DNA of 64,000 nt from Bacteroidales bacterium (lineage in GTDB: Bacteria; Bacteroidota; Bacteroidia; Bacteroidales; TTA-H9). Position numbers and translations under genes: made by a program. The notes beneath the pieces were generated by a model that saw nothing but the letters and a program-made list of their open reading frames with translations, had not been told where the DNA came from and did not search any database. Below, one piece after another: positions 63,507 to 64,000 of this stretch (position 1 is the stretch's first letter; each line of letters opens with the position of its first letter). The stretch covers positions 1 to 64,000 of the forward strand of contig JAUSOY010000043.1 of NCBI GenBank assembly GCA_030656615.1, written 5' to 3'.

Positions 63507-64000
63507 TTAGAAATCTGCATTTTGCGGCGTTCTTGGAAACGGAATTACATCGCGAATATTTCCCATTCCCGTCACAAAAAGAAGTAATCTTTCGAAGCCT
63601 AATCCAAATCCGGCATGAGGAACAGTACCAAATTTGCGCGTTTCGAGGTACCACCACATGGATTCTTCCGGAATATTCATCTCCTGCATACGGCGTAATA
63701 ATTTGTCATAGTCTTCTTCACGCTGGGAACCTCCAATAATTTCGCCAATACGTGGAAACAAAACATCCATGGCCCTGACTGTTTTACCATCGTCATTCTG
63801 TTTCATATAGAAGGCTTTAATATCGCGGGGGTAATCAGTAAGTATCACCGGTTTGTGAAAATGTTGTTCCACAAGATATCTTTCATGCTCTGATTGTAAA
63901 TCTTTGCCCCAACTAATTGGAAATTCAAAAGATTTACCCGATGCTTCCAAAATTTTTATTGCCTCTGTATAAGTCAGACGGATAAACGCATTATCGGCAA
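63507..64000 (-). CDS. asnS: asparaginyl-tRNA synthetase, C-terminal part
   Basis: Class II synthetase that charges tRNA-Asn. Only the last 164 codons are in the window; the frame is open to the edge ([35 protein letters not shown]). Catalytic landmarks are [47 protein letters not shown] and the motif 3 region [21 protein letters not shown], ending in [12 protein letters not shown]. The asnS-rpoN order is common in Bacteroidota. Confidence 0.96.
   Translation of the reverse strand, partial: ADNAFIRLTYTEAIKILEASGKSFEFPISWGKDLQSEHERYLVEQHFHKPVILTDYPRDIKAFYMKQNDDGKTVRAMDVLFPRIGEIIGGSQREEDYDKLLRRMQEMNIPEESMWWYLETRKFGTVPHAGFGLGFERLLLFVTGMGNIRDVIPFPRTPQNADF

Overview
The window is chromosomal DNA from a member of the Bacteroidota, most likely close to Bacteroidales or a related gliding or anaerobic lineage. 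The evidence is the type IX secretion/gliding block porP-gldK-gldL-gldM-gldN, an rpoN next to asnS, the lptE-TPR-secG-groES-groEL block, DUF2723, DUF5916 and DUF4476 proteins, and many lipoproteins. More than twenty genes have the Bacteroidota -7 promoter hexamer pattern TAnnTTTG at a short, regular distance from the start codon. There are no rRNA genes, CRISPR arrays, phages or complete insertion sequences. Most of the window is ordinary core genome with small accessory pockets.

Layout. Positions 1-4300 are a loose accessory zone: a FISUMP lipoprotein, a 60-codon gene with a textbook Shine-Dalgarno, an M23 peptidase lipoprotein, and a unit made of initiator tRNA, terminator, long hairpin, GIY-YIG nuclease gene and a broken tRNA copy. 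Positions 4396-6961 are a compact era-der-hslR operon. Positions 7089-19174 mix cell-surface and housekeeping genes: DUF5916 protein, rlmI, a HEAT-like protein, two tandem coiled-coil lipoproteins, a YwqK-like lipoprotein, dihydroorotase, a DPM1-like glycosyltransferase, a PPP phosphatase, gpmA and an unknown secreted protein. Positions 19503-25100 hold a GT117/DUF2723 membrane protein, a polysaccharide deacetylase and an Ig-like lipoprotein. Positions 25161-29575 hold an ArsR regulator, adenine deaminase, a DUF4476 protein and an amidohydrolase.

Positions 29632-34085 (minus strand) are groL, groS, secG, a TPR protein and lptE. They are followed at 34139-41559 by a surface-polysaccharide cluster: O-antigen ligase, two tandem Wzz-like proteins, a Wzx-like flippase, a FkbM methyltransferase and, divergently, a GT4 glycosyltransferase. 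purD, an acyltransferase, upp and an ABC permease continue on the plus strand to 45732. A sigma-54 activator without a receiver domain (45900-47159), pheT and recG follow. The gliding/type IX motor genes occupy 52410-58661, then come two outer-membrane barrel proteins, a PAP2-like membrane protein, rpoN and the C-terminal part of asnS, which runs off the window.

How the genes work together. Envelope building dominates: LptE and the polysaccharide genes supply the outer leaflet, SecG and GroESL serve export and folding, and GldKLMN with PorP form the type IX secretion motor. RpoN and a lone AAA+ activator in the same window suggest that some of these envelope genes are under sigma-54 control, but no convincing -24/-12 site was seen. 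The best lead for something undescribed is the tRNA/GIY-YIG/tRNA-remnant unit at 3659-4279. Next are the dispersed palindromic repeats at 3675, 40167-40378 and 47310-47440, the duplicated leader upstream of the genes at 454 and 1828, and the repeat-rich C-terminal extension of GldL.
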